From: Panicum virgatum
Lineage: Eukaryota > Streptophyta > Magnoliopsida > Poales > Poaceae
Direction of reading: 5' to 3'
Length of the DNA stretch: 64,000 nucleotides
Assembly (NCBI RefSeq): GCF_016808335.1
Contig: NC_053139.1
Location: 34,245,954 to 34,309,953 of the forward strand
Shown here: piece after piece, positions 11,781 to 23,554 of the stretch
Layout of the letters: each line of letters opens with the position of its first letter
Position numbering within the stretch: the first letter of the stretch is position 1
Made by a program: the position numbers and the translations under genes
Notes under the pieces: generated by a model
Seen by the model: the letters and a program-made list of their open reading frames with translations, nothing else
The model's database searches: none
Told to the model about the DNA's origin: nothing

Positions 11781-12012
11781 GACTCTGTTTGGTTTGGGAG
11801 GGCTCCAAGCGACTCCAGCTCCACTGCAGAAAATACTACAACGACATTGTTTATTGGAGCGGCTCTGCTCCCTCCTCTCCTCCTTTCTCACTAACGCGCG
11901 GCACTATTCCTTGGAGCTCCGGAGCCCAGTTTGGGTGGCTCCGCTGGCTCCACACTACAGTGGCACTACAGTGTCGGAGCCGGAGACGGCGAGAGTCCTC
12001 CCAAACGGGGCC
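11781..12012. mobile_element. MITE with TAC target duplication
   Basis: The 232-base element starts GACTCTGTTTGG and ends with the reverse complement of GGCCCCGTTTGG. TAC flanks both sides (11778-11780 and 12013-12015). It is GC-richer than the other MITEs and has no coding capacity. Confidence 0.65.
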
Positions 12013-12127
12013 TACATTTATGCAACCATTTGCATTGCAACCGCGGCGCGGGGGCAGAACCCGACCGTGAACTTTCAGGCCGTGCCGGTTGCATTTTTCC
12101 TGTGACCCTGCAGGAGGCTTTGCTGAT

Positions 12128-12738
12128 GGATCCTATCTATTATATTAATAAGGGAGTGCTAGAAAAAGTTAAAAGAAGCCACCACGTTCACCGAGATGGT
12201 CTAGAAATTCCCACGTTAATCTAAAAAAAAAGATGTGCACCGTCAGATTTTATGAAGATCTAACGGTCTAAAATAACACAAAGAGTCCATACCAACTACA
12301 ACTACTATATATATAAATTAAAAATTAAAAATAAGGAAATTGATAGCTGATTTTTATGTGGGAAAGCTTATAAATCACTAACAACAATCGGAGAAGAAAG
12401 AGAAAAATTGTACACCATCGATATCTACGGATTTAAATTGTATCGATGACTACTACAATATATATAAATTAAAAATTAAAAATAAGGAAATTGATAGCTG
12501 ATTTCTACATGGGAAAGTAAATATTTAAATAATAGAGAGCCTATAGCAAATAACTGTCCTATATATCACTAACAACAATCAGAGAAGAAAGAGAAAAATT
12601 GTACACCATCAATATCTATGGATTTAAATTGTATCGATGGACAAAAAAATTATATAGAGGAAATAGATTTCTTCTATAAATAATGCAGTCCTCGGTTTAA
12701 GGCAAAAGAAGGAAACAGGGCTGGTGCTCGTGTAAAAC
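12128..12738. repeat. AT-rich diverged tandem duplication; possible Helitron 5' end
   Basis: Two diverged units (about 12309-12458 and 12459-12646) share AAATTAAAAATTAAAAATAAGG, a GATAGCTGATTT block and GAGAAAAATTGTACACCATC. The left end, A followed by TCTATTATATTAATAAGGGAG at about 12135, looks like a Helitron 5' terminus, but I found no matching 3' hairpin plus CTAG. No genes. Confidence 0.5.
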
Positions 12739-14073
12739 ATTTTTTTCAAGATACACTACTTACATACAAGGTCTAGAAACTCAGTTTCAGAAAAGACTAC
12801 GCATGGGGAGAGTGCTGGTGCGTGTTAGTTTGCTCCTAGATACAAAACTGAATGAAGCAGAATCTATTAATGCTTAGGTCGATAGAAACAATTCAAATAG
12901 TATATTAAATATGGTTAATAAATAGCTAAACATTTTGTACATATCAAATATTGTAAGAAAATATTGGTTCTTACCCAATATGATAAGGAAAAAAGTGCAC
13001 ATCTAATCTAAATATCATTTAAAGGAGACAAATAATAATTGATTAAGATTGTAAACATATGTACTGCCACAAATAAAAATACACTAAGAGCAGATTCCAC
13101 GGACATTGGTTTCAAGAATTCTCATCGACGATGTCGGTGATGATACTAATACATGAAGTGGAGTGTAACTCGCGTCTGACGACTGAAAGCCGCACATGAT
13201 CAGATCAACAGCGGAAATTGAGTAGGGAAAAAATCTACATCGGATAACCATACATCTCACTTACAACAAAACACTCACGGGTCTATAAACAACAATTATA
13301 TTAGCTCAATGTCTCAGATGATTTATATTTTGAACATCTCCAGTGCATTAAACAAGCTAAGAGGCCAAACCATAGTCATTCAGACTGAATCTGCGTAAGA
13401 GCTTTTTTTTTCAAGGGACGGTACTTACATCCAAGGTCTAGAAACTTCAGAAAAGACTACGCATGGTCAGGGAGACTGCTGATGCATGTTATTTTGCTCC
13501 TAGATATGAAACTGAATGACGCAGAAGGTATTATTGCTTAAGTCGATAAGAATAATTCAAATAGTATATTAAATATGATTAATAAATAGCTAAACATTTT
13601 GTACAATAATATCAAATATTGTAAGATAAAATTGGTTCGTATCCAACATGACAAGGAAAAAAGTGTCAATCTAATCTAAATATTAATTAAAGAAGACAAA
13701 TAGTAATTGATCAATATTGTAAACATACGTACTGCCACAAATAAAAGAAAATGCTAAGAGCAGATTCTACGGACATTGGTTTCAAGAATTCTCTTCGACG
13801 ATGTCGGTGATGATACTGATACATGAAGTAGAGTGTAACTTGCGTCTGACGACTGACAACCACACGTGATCAGATCAGCGGTGGAAATTGAGTAGAAAAA
13901 AAGCTACATCGGATAACAATACATGTTACTTACAATAAAACACTCACAGGGCCTATCAACAGCAATTATATTAGCTCAATGTCTCAAATGATTTCTATTT
14001 TGAACCTCTCCGGTGCATTAAGCCAAGCTAAGAGGTCAAACCATAGTCAGTCAGACTGAATCTGCGTAAGAGC
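12739..14073. repeat. 665-base tandem duplication
   Basis: Unit 1 (about 12739-13400) and unit 2 (about 13401-14073) are the same sequence in direct orientation with scattered differences. Both begin with a T-run followed by CAAG and share CAGAAAAGACTACGCATGG, GACATTGGTTTCAAGAATTCTC and the end ACTGAATCTGCGTAAGAGC. No protein is recognised. The A/T-rich junction suggests slippage or unequal exchange (inference). Confidence 0.85.
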
Positions 14074-14855
14074 ATGATGGCAAGCTCTTGCATGAATATG
14101 TGATCGGCCATCACACCACCCACCATAATGCCGCTAACCAGATTTCAGAAAGGCATACATCATCATCACGTTGTCATAGGTTTATGGGGTTGAATTCTCG
14201 ACTGAATATTCTATACATAAAAAGTTATAGGTAGTATTCAACGAGAGCGAATGAGAGGTACGGTAAATAAAATACCAAATACATCTATTTTATTTGAAAG
14301 TAGCCGTGGCATGCAATGCGCTAGAGTCTCGACAAGCCAACTCCCAACTAAATCATGGACAAGATCGGCCTCCTTTGGATCGGATGTCATTCGTCGAAAG
14401 CATCGAGATCTTTTCATGTCAATGCAGGGTGAACTAATTTTCAAAAAAAAATGCAGGGTGAACTACTCGAGGATGCATGGTGGCGGCAGTTGGTAAAGCA
14501 GCTAGGCTACTTGAATATGACGTACTGGGCTAAGGTTGGTGTGGCAACGGCGAGCAGGGTAGGATACCTTCTTCCTGGGACGATCAACGGCTACAGCAGT
14601 AGGTAACCACAGGCGCTGGCATTATTTTTCAAAAAAGTATTTAGTGTTGCACGCGCACTTCATTGTGTGATCTGGTCCAGTTCAGCATTGGAAACCCTCG
14701 AGTAAAAGCCCAGGATGAGACAATTGTGTACTGAGATATAGTTACTCCAAAAGATTGATTTTTCAGTGTAGATTCAAAACTTCGCGTTTAGTTTTGGACT
14801 CGTGCATTCCGTTAAATTAAATTCTAAGACAGGAGTGTACATTTATCCCCATTTA
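14074..14855. other. Unassigned region
   Basis: A minus-strand open frame at 14238-14444 encodes 68 residues without a motif I recognise. Nothing else is supported. Confidence 0.3.
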
Positions 14856-14993
14856 GGACTTATTCGGTTTGGAGGGGATTGAAGAGGATTGGAGAGGGTT
14901 GAGGGAGGGATTGAATCCCGAGCAAATCAAAATCTCCTTCAATATCCTCCAATCCCTCAATCTTCTTGTGGAGGGGATTAACCGAATAAGCCC
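14856..14993. mobile_element. Short Tourist-like MITE with hairpin structure
   Basis: This 138-base element starts GGACTTATTCGGTT and ends AACCGAATAAGCCC, with TTA on both sides (14853-14855 and 14994-14996). The two halves are largely complementary (GGAGGGGATTGAAG... against ...CTTCAATATCCTCC), so the whole can fold into a hairpin. Confidence 0.85.
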
Positions 14994-15127
14994 TTAACGG
15001 TTTTGTTCATTGTTCTATATGTTCCTCTCGGTGCATCAGCAGGTGCCCAGTTAGTACTCCCTAATTTTTAGAAAGAATTTAGTGCTCCTCATTTTTCAAC
15101 TTATTGCAGTGGCTAACGTCACTTGCA

Positions 15128-16346
15128 TCTATTAAACGGAGCCTCTACGTTCGCTCTCAAGACCTAGAAATTCTCACGTTAATCGGAGAAAAATAGAAAA
15201 ATAAAAATTACCCACCACTGCCATTACGATAAAAATTAGCCTAAAATACCCCTGTGGCTAATTAAAAATCACCCACCAATGCCATTATGAAAAATTAAAT
15301 ATAAAATATCATTTAGCTATGTATCAGTTACAAATATATACTACTAGCAGATATGCCCGTGCGTTGCAACAAGTACCTACTTAGAAAATTAAAGACATAA
15401 TATTTATATAAATAAACATAACAATAGTTTTGGAAATAAATTGATTGTTAACATAAACTACTATCTCTCTCTCCCCCCTCCCTCTCTCTCTCTCTTGCGG
15501 ATCAACAGTTCAACACAAACTAATAGGCAAATGAAAGCGATTGTCTACATGGGAACACTTTCCATCGCTCCGTTCCTCTCAATCTCCCCTCCTCTTCCCC
15601 TTCACCTCCCTCCCAGTAGTCCGAGATCCCAGGATCAGCAGCGCCTTGAGGGCGAAAGAAACTGGCGCCTGGCCGGCTGACCCTCTGCACCATGGCGAGC
15701 AACTATCCTTAAAAACAGGACCGGGCCAGATCGAAAAGACAGCCAGACGAAGACTTGAAGAAAACGAAAATAGGTTCGGGTGATTAATGGACTGCACGCT
15801 TTCTGCTCAGCTCGGATGATTCTTGCGTCGGAGATCGATGCGATTTTTTTGTAGGCGTTGTTGTTTGAGTTGGGCTACACAGGGAGGCCGCAACCGTAGA
15901 TGACCACCACTCTGATAACGGAAGCTGAGTTCGACGCGGAGACGGAGCATTGCCGTGTCCAGCGCGATCACAGATCTCTCGACTCACGGTAACTAAGAAT
16001 TTTATTAGGACGGACGAAAATTGGAAGACCTGGCAGAACACATGAAGGGTTTGTTCCGTACTTTAGAAATCGGTAAAGATTAATAAAAAACTAAAGCTAA
16101 AAACAATCAATCAAAATAAAATGAAAATAAGAATAATTATCTGCATAATATTATTAAAGCTCAACAAATCAAATTGTTATTATAGGTAGATCATAGTTGA
16201 ATTGTTTTAATCAACAATAAGACATAATTTACGATAATAACAGGATGATGTATGGTAAAAAATAGTATAACATTTAAGTAAGGATCGATATGCAAATTTT
16301 TGAATTTTCAATACTAGTCGCGTAAATGCGCGGGCTATACGCCTAG
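15128..16346 (+). mobile_element. Helitron family A, copy 2 (holds another Helitron)
   Basis: It begins A/TCTATTAAACGGAGCC and ends with a hairpin (GCGTAAATGCGC), GGCTATACGCCTAG and then T. After removal of the inserted Helitron (15344-16079) the remaining 483 bases align with the copies at 7734 and 30583. Its 5' end lacks about 10 bases present in the other copies. Non-autonomous. Confidence 0.85.
15344..16079 (-). mobile_element. Nested Helitron of a second family
   Basis: Read on the minus strand it starts TCTTTACCG at 16079 and ends GCACGGGCATATCTGCTAG at 15344. It lies exactly between an A and a T of the host Helitron, and the uninterrupted host sequence (ATATACTATTAATAAAAAC) is present at 30583-31075. 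The 736-base interior includes a mixed-composition stretch (15570-15980) that could be a captured host fragment, but I recognise no protein in it. Confidence 0.85.
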
Positions 16347-16957
16347 TTTTAATCAAACTTCGAGTTAATAAAGCAGAAGTGACACGTCTTTTCTCGACAA
16401 ACAACAAACTATATATATTCTTGCATTAATTGTTCAGCTACAAATGTTCTGCCCGGCACAACATGTAAATTTTTTAGAAAAAAGTAATTCGCTGCAAGAC
16501 GGGTACGCTTTATTTTCTTTTTTTTTTAAAACGCATGGCTCAAGATAACATGATGACATTGACATGACAAGCTTTTCCGTTGCTTACGTATGCACACTAT
16601 AGTGTGAAAGGAAAATAAGCCGAGCCAAGCTAATGTTAAGATTTAGTTCGGTTCGTTTAATAGAGCGAACCAAGCTGAACAGACATGAATATATAAATAA
16701 GCCAAGTCGGCTTACGAGTCTCGCTTTTCTGCGAGCCTAAATCAAGCTGAACTCTCAACGGTAGTTTTATGAAAAGTTTTATGACATTAAATTCTATGTC
16801 ACAACATTAATTTTGATGATATGGTAATGAGAGAGAAGAAGAAGAGAATTTCATGAAATGTGAGAAGAGTTTTATCATCCTAAAATCCATCTGGTACAAT
16901 TATCTAGTTTTCAATCTTGATAACTGCGCCACAAAATTGTACACTGGACTCGCATAA
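16347..16957. other. Unassigned AT-rich region
   Basis: No gene, RNA or repeat boundary is recognised. Confidence 0.3.
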
Positions 16958-17191
16958 GGCCCAGTTTAGTTCTCAAAAAATTTTCTACAATACCTATCAC
17001 ATTGAATGTCCGGACACATATATGGAGCATTAAATATAGTTGAAAAAAATAACTAATTACACTATTTAACTGATTAGCACGAGGTGAATCTTTTATGCCT
17101 AATTAGTCCATAATTGAATATTATTTATCAAATAACAACGAAATGTGCTACAGTACCAAAACCAACTGCTTTTCACCAACTAAACATGGCC
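16958..17191. mobile_element. Tourist-like MITE
   Basis: This 234-base element begins GGCCCAGTTTAGTTCTC and ends ACTAAACATGGCC, with TAA on both sides (16955-16957 and 17192-17194). A relative in opposite orientation lies at about 53364-53598. Confidence 0.85.
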
Positions 17192-17285
17192 TAAACGAGT
17201 CGAGCAAGCTCAGGTGTCTCGAGCTTTTCGGTGCCCTGCCTGGTGGCCTGGTGGGAGACTTACCCCGGGTGAGTACAAGGATGTA

Positions 17286-17760
17286 GGGATGGCAACGGAT
17301 CGGATGGAGTGTCCGAGCACCCATAACCGAAACCTGAACCCGACCCGAACACCGATTCGGGTCAAAATCCATCCCCAAAACCAAAACCCGCGGATACCTG
17401 AAATCCGCTTTTATATGGAAATATAGTAAGAGCAATAAGTACTTTTTATAAACATATACATGCTATATATAATATTTACATATATAAACAAGATGCAATA
17501 AATAGTAAATAATTTTCTAAGTAAACATAGAATAAATTTAATAGTCTAAGTAAACAAAGTTATTACTAAATATACTATAAAACATGAGATTTACTCCAAA
17601 CAATTATCCATTGGGTATCCGCGGGTGAAAAACCAAATCCGAAACCGAACTTGATAAGTTTCGGGGCCCGAACCCGAAAACCGTAGGTGAAAAGTTATAC
17701 CCGAACCCGCAAAATCCGAAAGTAACGCATATCCGACTCAAAACCGAATCATTGCCATCC
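17286..17760. mobile_element. TIR element with GGATGGCAA ends
   Basis: A 475-base element is bounded by GGGATGGCAA and TTGCCATCC. The subterminal parts are rich in CCGAACCCG-type motifs in both halves, and the centre is AT-rich. Elements with ends like this are common in grass genomes (from memory). A target duplication was not clear. Confidence 0.55.
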
Positions 17761-17765
17761 TTACA

Positions 17766-18349
17766 AGGATGGTCGCGGTAAACAGGCAGCTTGTTCATTC
17801 CACGAGTATTGACCGTTGATTAGTCAAAAATAATAATCACTTCTACGAGTGGCAGCTAATCTATGCAACACCCGTAGACTGTATCCATGCAGATCTTTCT
17901 CGCAAATGGCTTTGCATCCATGTTAAAAATACGCTAATTAATCATCAGCCACAGTTAGTGCTAACTGGAATAAGACAAGCTCGGTGTTCGGGGATGGAAA
18001 AGTGAGTGGTGGAAGATTAGGATGGACGCTAAGCATCAATCAATCCTAGTTAATCTGGTGGTGGCGATAGATCGACGACGACCGATCAATCGGGATTTTT
18101 TTTTTGTTGGCTCCATCTATTACATATTCCGATTGCACTGTTTGGCTCGATCCGGTCAATGTTGGCGAGTCCCACTGTGAAAGAAGGTTAAGACAAATGT
18201 GACCAAACCGTGCGTTATTTTAGGTCTCCCACGTGAGGAGGAGTAGAATGAAGGTATGTGGTGAGTACATCAGTTTGGCATGAAACCGTGTCAGCTACAT
18301 TTTCGGCTCCCTGTGAGACAGTATATGGGCACGTGACAAATTAAATCAA
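17766..18349. other. Unassigned region with dispersed duplicate
   Basis: The stretch of about 17970-18250 is the counterpart of about 6075-6345 in direct orientation. No gene was recognised in either place. Confidence 0.4.
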
Positions 18350-19738
18350 CTAGTCCATCATCGACCCGTGCTACCTCACGAGTTATTAGCATTTGATGGT
18401 GATTTTGACATTACATTTTGTTAAAAAGATTTATCAAGATAAAGAATCGATTGAATTTACTGTGGTTGTTGTACGCATTATTTTTTTTATGGCATCATAA
18501 GATGGTTTATTTATCTTCCTCAATTAGTGGTTTAAACTTTTCCATATAGGCCTTATTGATAACTCCGTGCATCATGGTTTCCTGATTTACCGTCATCATT
18601 AATAATTTGTATAAACTAAAAAATTTAAAAAATTGCAATAATAGTGAAATACTATTATACCTGCTGATCAATAAGGATCATGTCAAGACTTAATTGTTCG
18701 CCACTACTCAGCAATATTGCATTCCATACTCTGGTTACCCTTGCCTTGATTTTCTGAAGTTCTTTTCCTGTTCTAATTTCACTTAATGTTTTGCTCACCA
18801 TTGCAACTTGTTCAACTGCATCAGCAATGTGGTGATGGATCAAATTCAGCTATTTTTCTATACAAAAGTTATCATATACACAAATATGGGACTACAACCA
18901 TTAGAAAAGAACAATGATCTTGCGAGATATATTCAGAAGGAATGTAAAATCGAACTATTTTCTATACAAAGAGTAATACCATTGTGAGATGATGAAATGT
19001 ATCTAGAACTTCAAGCGACATTAGTTGACACTAAACTAATTGCATGTGTCTTTCGTTCGGTATTGATTCAACATGCTTACCTCTGTGTTGATCGAAGCGA
19101 CGTTAGAATGGCCAGCGTACCTATGTGTTGATCGAAGTGACGTTAGAACGGTCGGCGTATCTTCCTGCTGGTGGGGAGTCGATGAACAACGCCAACGTAT
19201 GTTCCTGCCGGTGGACGGCCAGTGATGTGCTTGTACGTGATTACGTGATCTGGTTTTGGAAATCTCCTTTTTATGTTTGTTAGTTGGAGATAGAGATTAG
19301 CCTTGGAGATAGAGACTCGCACGTGATTACGTGATCTGGTTTTGGAGCTATCCTTTTATGTTTGTTAGTTGGAGATAGAGATTAGTCTTGGAGATATAGA
19401 TTCTCTATGATTCAAATAACGATGAGATATAAGGAAATCAGTCAATATTAAACTGCATCCATTACTTGGGGAGATTTGCTTCCGTCCGTTCAGCTTTTAG
19501 CTAGGTGCCGCACGGGTGGATGTGTTTAGATCCAAAGGCTATTATAATTACATTATATAGATTGCCGGCTAGATTGTTTTTTAAAGAATTTTATTGATTT
19601 CTCTTATTTTTAGGATGTCCACCTAGGATCCTAGGTGGCTTCACGTAAGAATTTTTTTAACTTCTCTTATTTTTAGGATGTCCATCTAGGATCCTAGGTG
19701 GCTTCACGTGTTGAAGCCTCCAATTAGTAATAGTAAGA
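18350..19738 (-). mobile_element. Helitron family B, copy 1, carrying an RPA70-like fragment
   Basis: Read on the minus strand it starts TCTTACTATTACTAATTGG at 19738 and ends in CTAG at 18353-18350, followed by T. The interior matches the plus-strand element at 54783-56167 almost throughout. It contains a minus-strand stretch at about 18660-18843 related to the first OB-fold (DUF223-like) of plant replication protein A 70-kDa subunits, with the core RVTRVWNAILL...LSLDMILID. Plant Helitrons often encode RPA1-like proteins (established knowledge). Here only a fragment remains and no Rep/helicase is seen. An internal duplication of about 75 bases (GATTACGTGATCTGGTTTTGG...) lies at 19240-19400. 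Confidence 0.85.
18660..18843 (-). pseudogene. RPA70-like OB-fold fragment in Helitron
   Basis: This minus-strand exon-like segment contains KIKARVTRVWNAILLSS and LSLDMILIDQQ, which fit the DUF223/OB-fold start of plant RPA70-type single-strand DNA-binding proteins. It ends at a donor-like site matching the one in the second copy. The full family is several hundred residues and includes more OB folds and a zinc-binding region, so this is a remnant. In this copy the frame upstream is broken. Confidence 0.6.
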
Positions 19739-19921
19739 AGGTTGGAGATCTTTCTTCCGTTGAAATATGTTTTACAATTCTGAACAGAAGATGTAAATAC
19801 TTCCTTAGGTTATAATAAATAACACTCCCCCCAGTTACTGATGATAATCTTATTTTAAAGTTTATTTCCTTGTGGCCAGTTTATTTTCAAGTTGAATTTT
19901 TGAAGCGGATCTTAATGTTCA

Positions 19922-20129
19922 AGTCCAGGCCGTCGTGGCCACGGACGGCATCATCTTCGAGGCGTTCGGCAAGGGCGGCTTCCACGCCAGCTCCGAGGAG
20001 CTGCTGGAGGCCACCGGCGAGAAGCGGCGGTGGACGTACTACAAGCTGCTCGGCGTCTACCTCAGGAAGCAGCACAGGAGAAAACCAAGTCTTCTGGAAC
20101 TACTGAAGCTGATCATTTCAGTAATAGGG
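19922..20129 (+). pseudogene. GC-rich coding-like fragment, family unknown
   Basis: A 170-base island (19922-20092) with strong third-position GC sits in AT-rich DNA. Its frame encodes GIIFEAFGKGGFHASSEELL and further KRRWTYYKLLGVYLRKQ. It ends shortly after at a run into AT-rich sequence. The base use resembles grass exons such as the receptor kinase in this window and not its surroundings. I cannot assign a family. It is most likely a captured or left-behind exon; neither a start nor a complete domain is visible. Confidence 0.45.
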
Positions 20130-21015
20130 CACTAGCAGTAGTCTGTGTTGGAATCAACATTGTAAATACAGTTATTAAAATGTGCTTGTAATCAAATTCA
20201 AAATGTGAAAAGAGTTTGGTTGGAGCAATCGGAGATTGAGATTTACTCACAAAAATATGGATTTATATTCACATCGACAGTTTTGTGCATTTACTCAAAA
20301 ACCAGGTGTTTTCCTGTTAGCAGAGATCACACTAGATATGAAGACATGACATGATGATGCTGTCCAAATGATGGATAAAAATATATTTTATTTGTGTTGT
20401 CCAAATATAATTTATTTGTGCAAGAATTAAAAAAATATATCGTATTGCAAAGCATATTATATTTTTGCGTGGAGTGTCATGGAGTGGCATGGAGGACAAA
20501 AAAATTTTGGTCATGTACTCAAACGTTGGAAGCAAAATAGAATGGCATGGAGGGTAAATCATTTTTTGGGCACCCAAGGGCATCATGGACCTTTTGCAGC
20601 TCTGTTAGCATCTGTTACCCTCCAATCCATCCATAATGGTACAGACGTCAAAACGAAAAAACACGATGATATAAAGATGTCACCAAACTTTTTAGTTGTA
20701 TGGACGTCGGGACCATCTTTTGTAATGATATACATGTAAAACCCTCCTTCCACTGCCCTTCCCTTTTTTTTTGTCCTTGACATTTTCGTTGGGAACAGAA
20801 GCTGAAACCAAAAGTACCCAACCAGATGATGCGTGAGCAAGATCTCCCCCAAAGTCCCAATCACAGACCAAACGAGATCCCTTCACGTCATTGTTGTGAC
20901 AAACTGCTCCAGGTTAGTAGTAAAGTTTCTTTTTTTTCTTGATAATGAGTTTAGTAAACATGACGCAGAGCTGGGTTGCAGCTTGCAGCAGCAACACTGG
21001 GGAGGCTGAGCTCAC
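20130..21015. other. Unassigned AT-rich region
   Basis: Open frames at 20332-20886 are shadows with no conserved motif. No repeat ends were recognised before 21016. Confidence 0.3.
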
Positions 21016-21018
21016 TAA

Positions 21019-21356
21019 GGGCAGTAGCAATGTTTGAGGACCAGCCGTTCTATATGAGTGGATCCAGTAAAACCAGTCCTCAACTATTGTATGCGCCACA
21101 ATGTCAATAGCCAGCTATGGGTCCCATCTATATTATTAAAAAAATGAGCTATCTCCCAACCGCCTGGTTTCTTCCTCACTGACTTCTTTCCCTGGGGCGG
21201 CGTGAACAATATTATTTATTTGTTACGGGTAACCATAGTGCTATGGTCGACCTTAAGAAAATATTTACTATGGATCAGGCTCACAATGTATATGGGCAGT
21301 CAATAGTGTTGCATTTATTGTCTAAGAACTGCTTTTTACTCACATTGCTTGTGCCC
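21019..21356. mobile_element. Tourist-like element abutting a larger Harbinger-like element
   Basis: The 338-base element starts GGGCAGTAGCAATGT and ends ACATTGCTTGTGCCC. TAA flanks it at 21016-21018 and 21357-21359. The right-hand TAA is also the left target duplication of the next element. Confidence 0.75.
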
Positions 21357-22108
21357 TAAGGCCAGTCTCCGTGGACATTTCATCAAAATTTCATAGCATT
21401 AAAACACATGTCATCAGATTTGCTGAGTTGGCCAGCTAATTAAGAGGAGAGAGATGAGAAGCGTTTCGTGGTCATGAAACGATACAGGCTCAGTTACCAA
21501 GCCGATGACACCCCGATGAAACGCGCACTGAGACCCTCCTCGTTTCATCGCCGGATCTCCTGTTCCCCTACTAGCTGTGCTCGCGCCGCCTCCACCCTCC
21601 CATGCTCCCGCGCGCGCCACCGTGTCGACAGATACCACCTCGGCCCCGCCGGACGCGACTTCCTCGCCGGCCATATTGCAAAGTTGAACCGGATCGCTCC
21701 TCCGGGTCGAATGCGGTGCTCTCGTCGCCGAGCATCGCGAACTCCAGGTCGAAGAGGGATGCGTCGTCCTCCACGTCCCCACCGCCGCAAGCTCCACCAC
21801 CTCCTCCACCGCCGTCTTCGCATGCCGACGAGCCCCCTTCATTGCTTCAAGTGCTCACTGACAGGGCTAGACACGGCACTGGTCGTTTCTTCCCCTGCGC
21901 CGGGTCATGTCTCGCCGAGGAAATCGAATTCCTTTCTCCGTCATGGTCCAGCTAGGCGCGGCGCCACCTCAGACCATTCTGGTGCCCGCAGATTCGTCAC
22001 CCCCATCGCCAACTGGTCCATTGTGGCCTGGATGTGGAGTTTGCAGCGGTGAGCCACCGTAGTCCAGTCTCTGGAGAACGTAGATATGCTTGTTAGCTGT
22101 GCTCAGTA

Positions 22109-22462
22109 GCTGTTTTGCGAAAATGCCTCTGTGCACTGGTGGAGCCACGTATCGGCAAAATGTCCGCTAGCACCTGGTAGAAATTCTTAGCACGATCAGG
22201 CAACATAGGAGAAGCATTATTTTAGCACTAGCAAGAATCAGTAGCACTTCATTGAACCTTCAGTTCGTGGGCTCTGCCACTGTCCCTGTGAATTTTGTCC
22301 ATTACATATGGTTAGTTGCATACAAATATGAAGTTAAATGAATCATATTCTAGTGTGTTGTTCTACAAATGGTTACAATGTTCATATGGCACATTTGATC
22401 ACATAACCATTGTACTATTTAATGCTACAGTCTGTCTATGAAACTGTGTCATGAAACTGTGC
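22109..22462. repeat. Direct repeat flanking the gypsy element (left copy)
   Basis: About 350 bases from GAAAATGCCTCTGTGCACTGG to ACTGTGTCATGAAACTGTGCACTGA recur at about 29687-30025. The two differ by scattered substitutions, and the left copy has an extra 20 or so bases near 22311. The right copy is the expected flank of the insertion. The left copy replaces the missing 3' LTR of the gypsy element. Confidence 0.85.
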
Positions 22463-22465
22463 ACT

Positions 22466-23533
22466 GAAGATTCTTGGCTTGAGGCCTCGTAGGATCATGC
22501 CGTTGGCGCGCTCCACTTGGGCATTCATTTGTGAGTGTGCCACAGCCGACCAATCCACACGTATGTGGTAGTCGTCGCAGAACCTCAAGAACTTCTTCCC
22601 TGTGAACTGGGTGCCATTATCCGTGATGATTGAGTTCGGTACCCCGAATCTGTAGATTATGTCGGTGAAGAATTGCACGGCCTGCTCGGACTTGATCTTG
22701 GTGATGGGTCGAGCCTCGATCCACTTAGAGAACTTGTCGATTGCCACCAGCAAGTGGGTGTAGCCCCCGGGCACTTTCTGCAACGGCCCGACGAGGTCCA
22801 GTCACCACACGGCAAAAGGCCATGTGATTGGGATGGTTTGCAGAGCGTGCGCCGGAAGGTGCGTCTGACGGGCGTAGAACTGGCAGCCCTCGCAAGTCCA
22901 CACGATCTCCGTGGTGTCGGCGACTGCTGTGGGCCAATAAAAGCCCTGCCTGAACGCGTTGCCCACCAGGGTTCGTGGTGCTGCGTGATGGCCGCAAGCT
23001 CCGGCGTGGATGTCCCGAAGTAGCTCCCTACCCTCGGGAATAGGGATGCAACGTTAGAGGATTCCCGAGGGGCTGCGTTTGTACAGCTCCCTGTCGATTA
23101 AGACAAAAGACTTGGCCCGCCTGACGACGCGCCGCGCCTGTGCACGATCCGAGGGTAGCACCCCTCGGTTGATCCAGTCGAGGTATTGGTCGCGCCAATC
23201 TTGCTGAAGCGGAGCCTCGTCGATTTGCATTGCCTCGGCTTCGTCCGCCGAGGAGGTCTCGGTCTCTGTCTCCATGGCCTCGGGCTCGTCCACCGAGGGA
23301 TTCCCGTCTGAGGGCTCGGCGGACGAGGTGCCCGACTCCACCAGGTCTTTGAAATCGACGGATGGTTTGGCGAGGTCGCGGGCAAAGACGTTCGGGGGAA
23401 CGGTAGTCCGCCCAGATGCGATTTTAGCTAGCTCGTCCGCATCCTTGTTGTACTTACGTGGGACCACGTGGGTGAGTTCTAGGCCGTTGAACTTGTCTTC
23501 GAGGCGGCGCACCGCATTGCAGTATGCCTCCAT
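22466..23533 (-). pseudogene. Gypsy integrase, truncated
   Basis: Minus-strand frames (22436-22783, 22725-22997 and the end of 23054-23533) carry pieces of the zinc-binding N-terminus and catalytic core. Visible core features are AIDKFSKWIEARP with the first Asp, and IITDNGTQF with the second Asp. The region of the third acidic residue (VERANG) is present. Frames shift at least twice. The protein is cut after RGLKP, and the last ten or so residues of that open frame are from flanking DNA. The DNA-binding C-terminus is absent. Confidence 0.85.
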
Positions 23534-23554
23534 CTTCAGGTCGTGGCAACTAGA

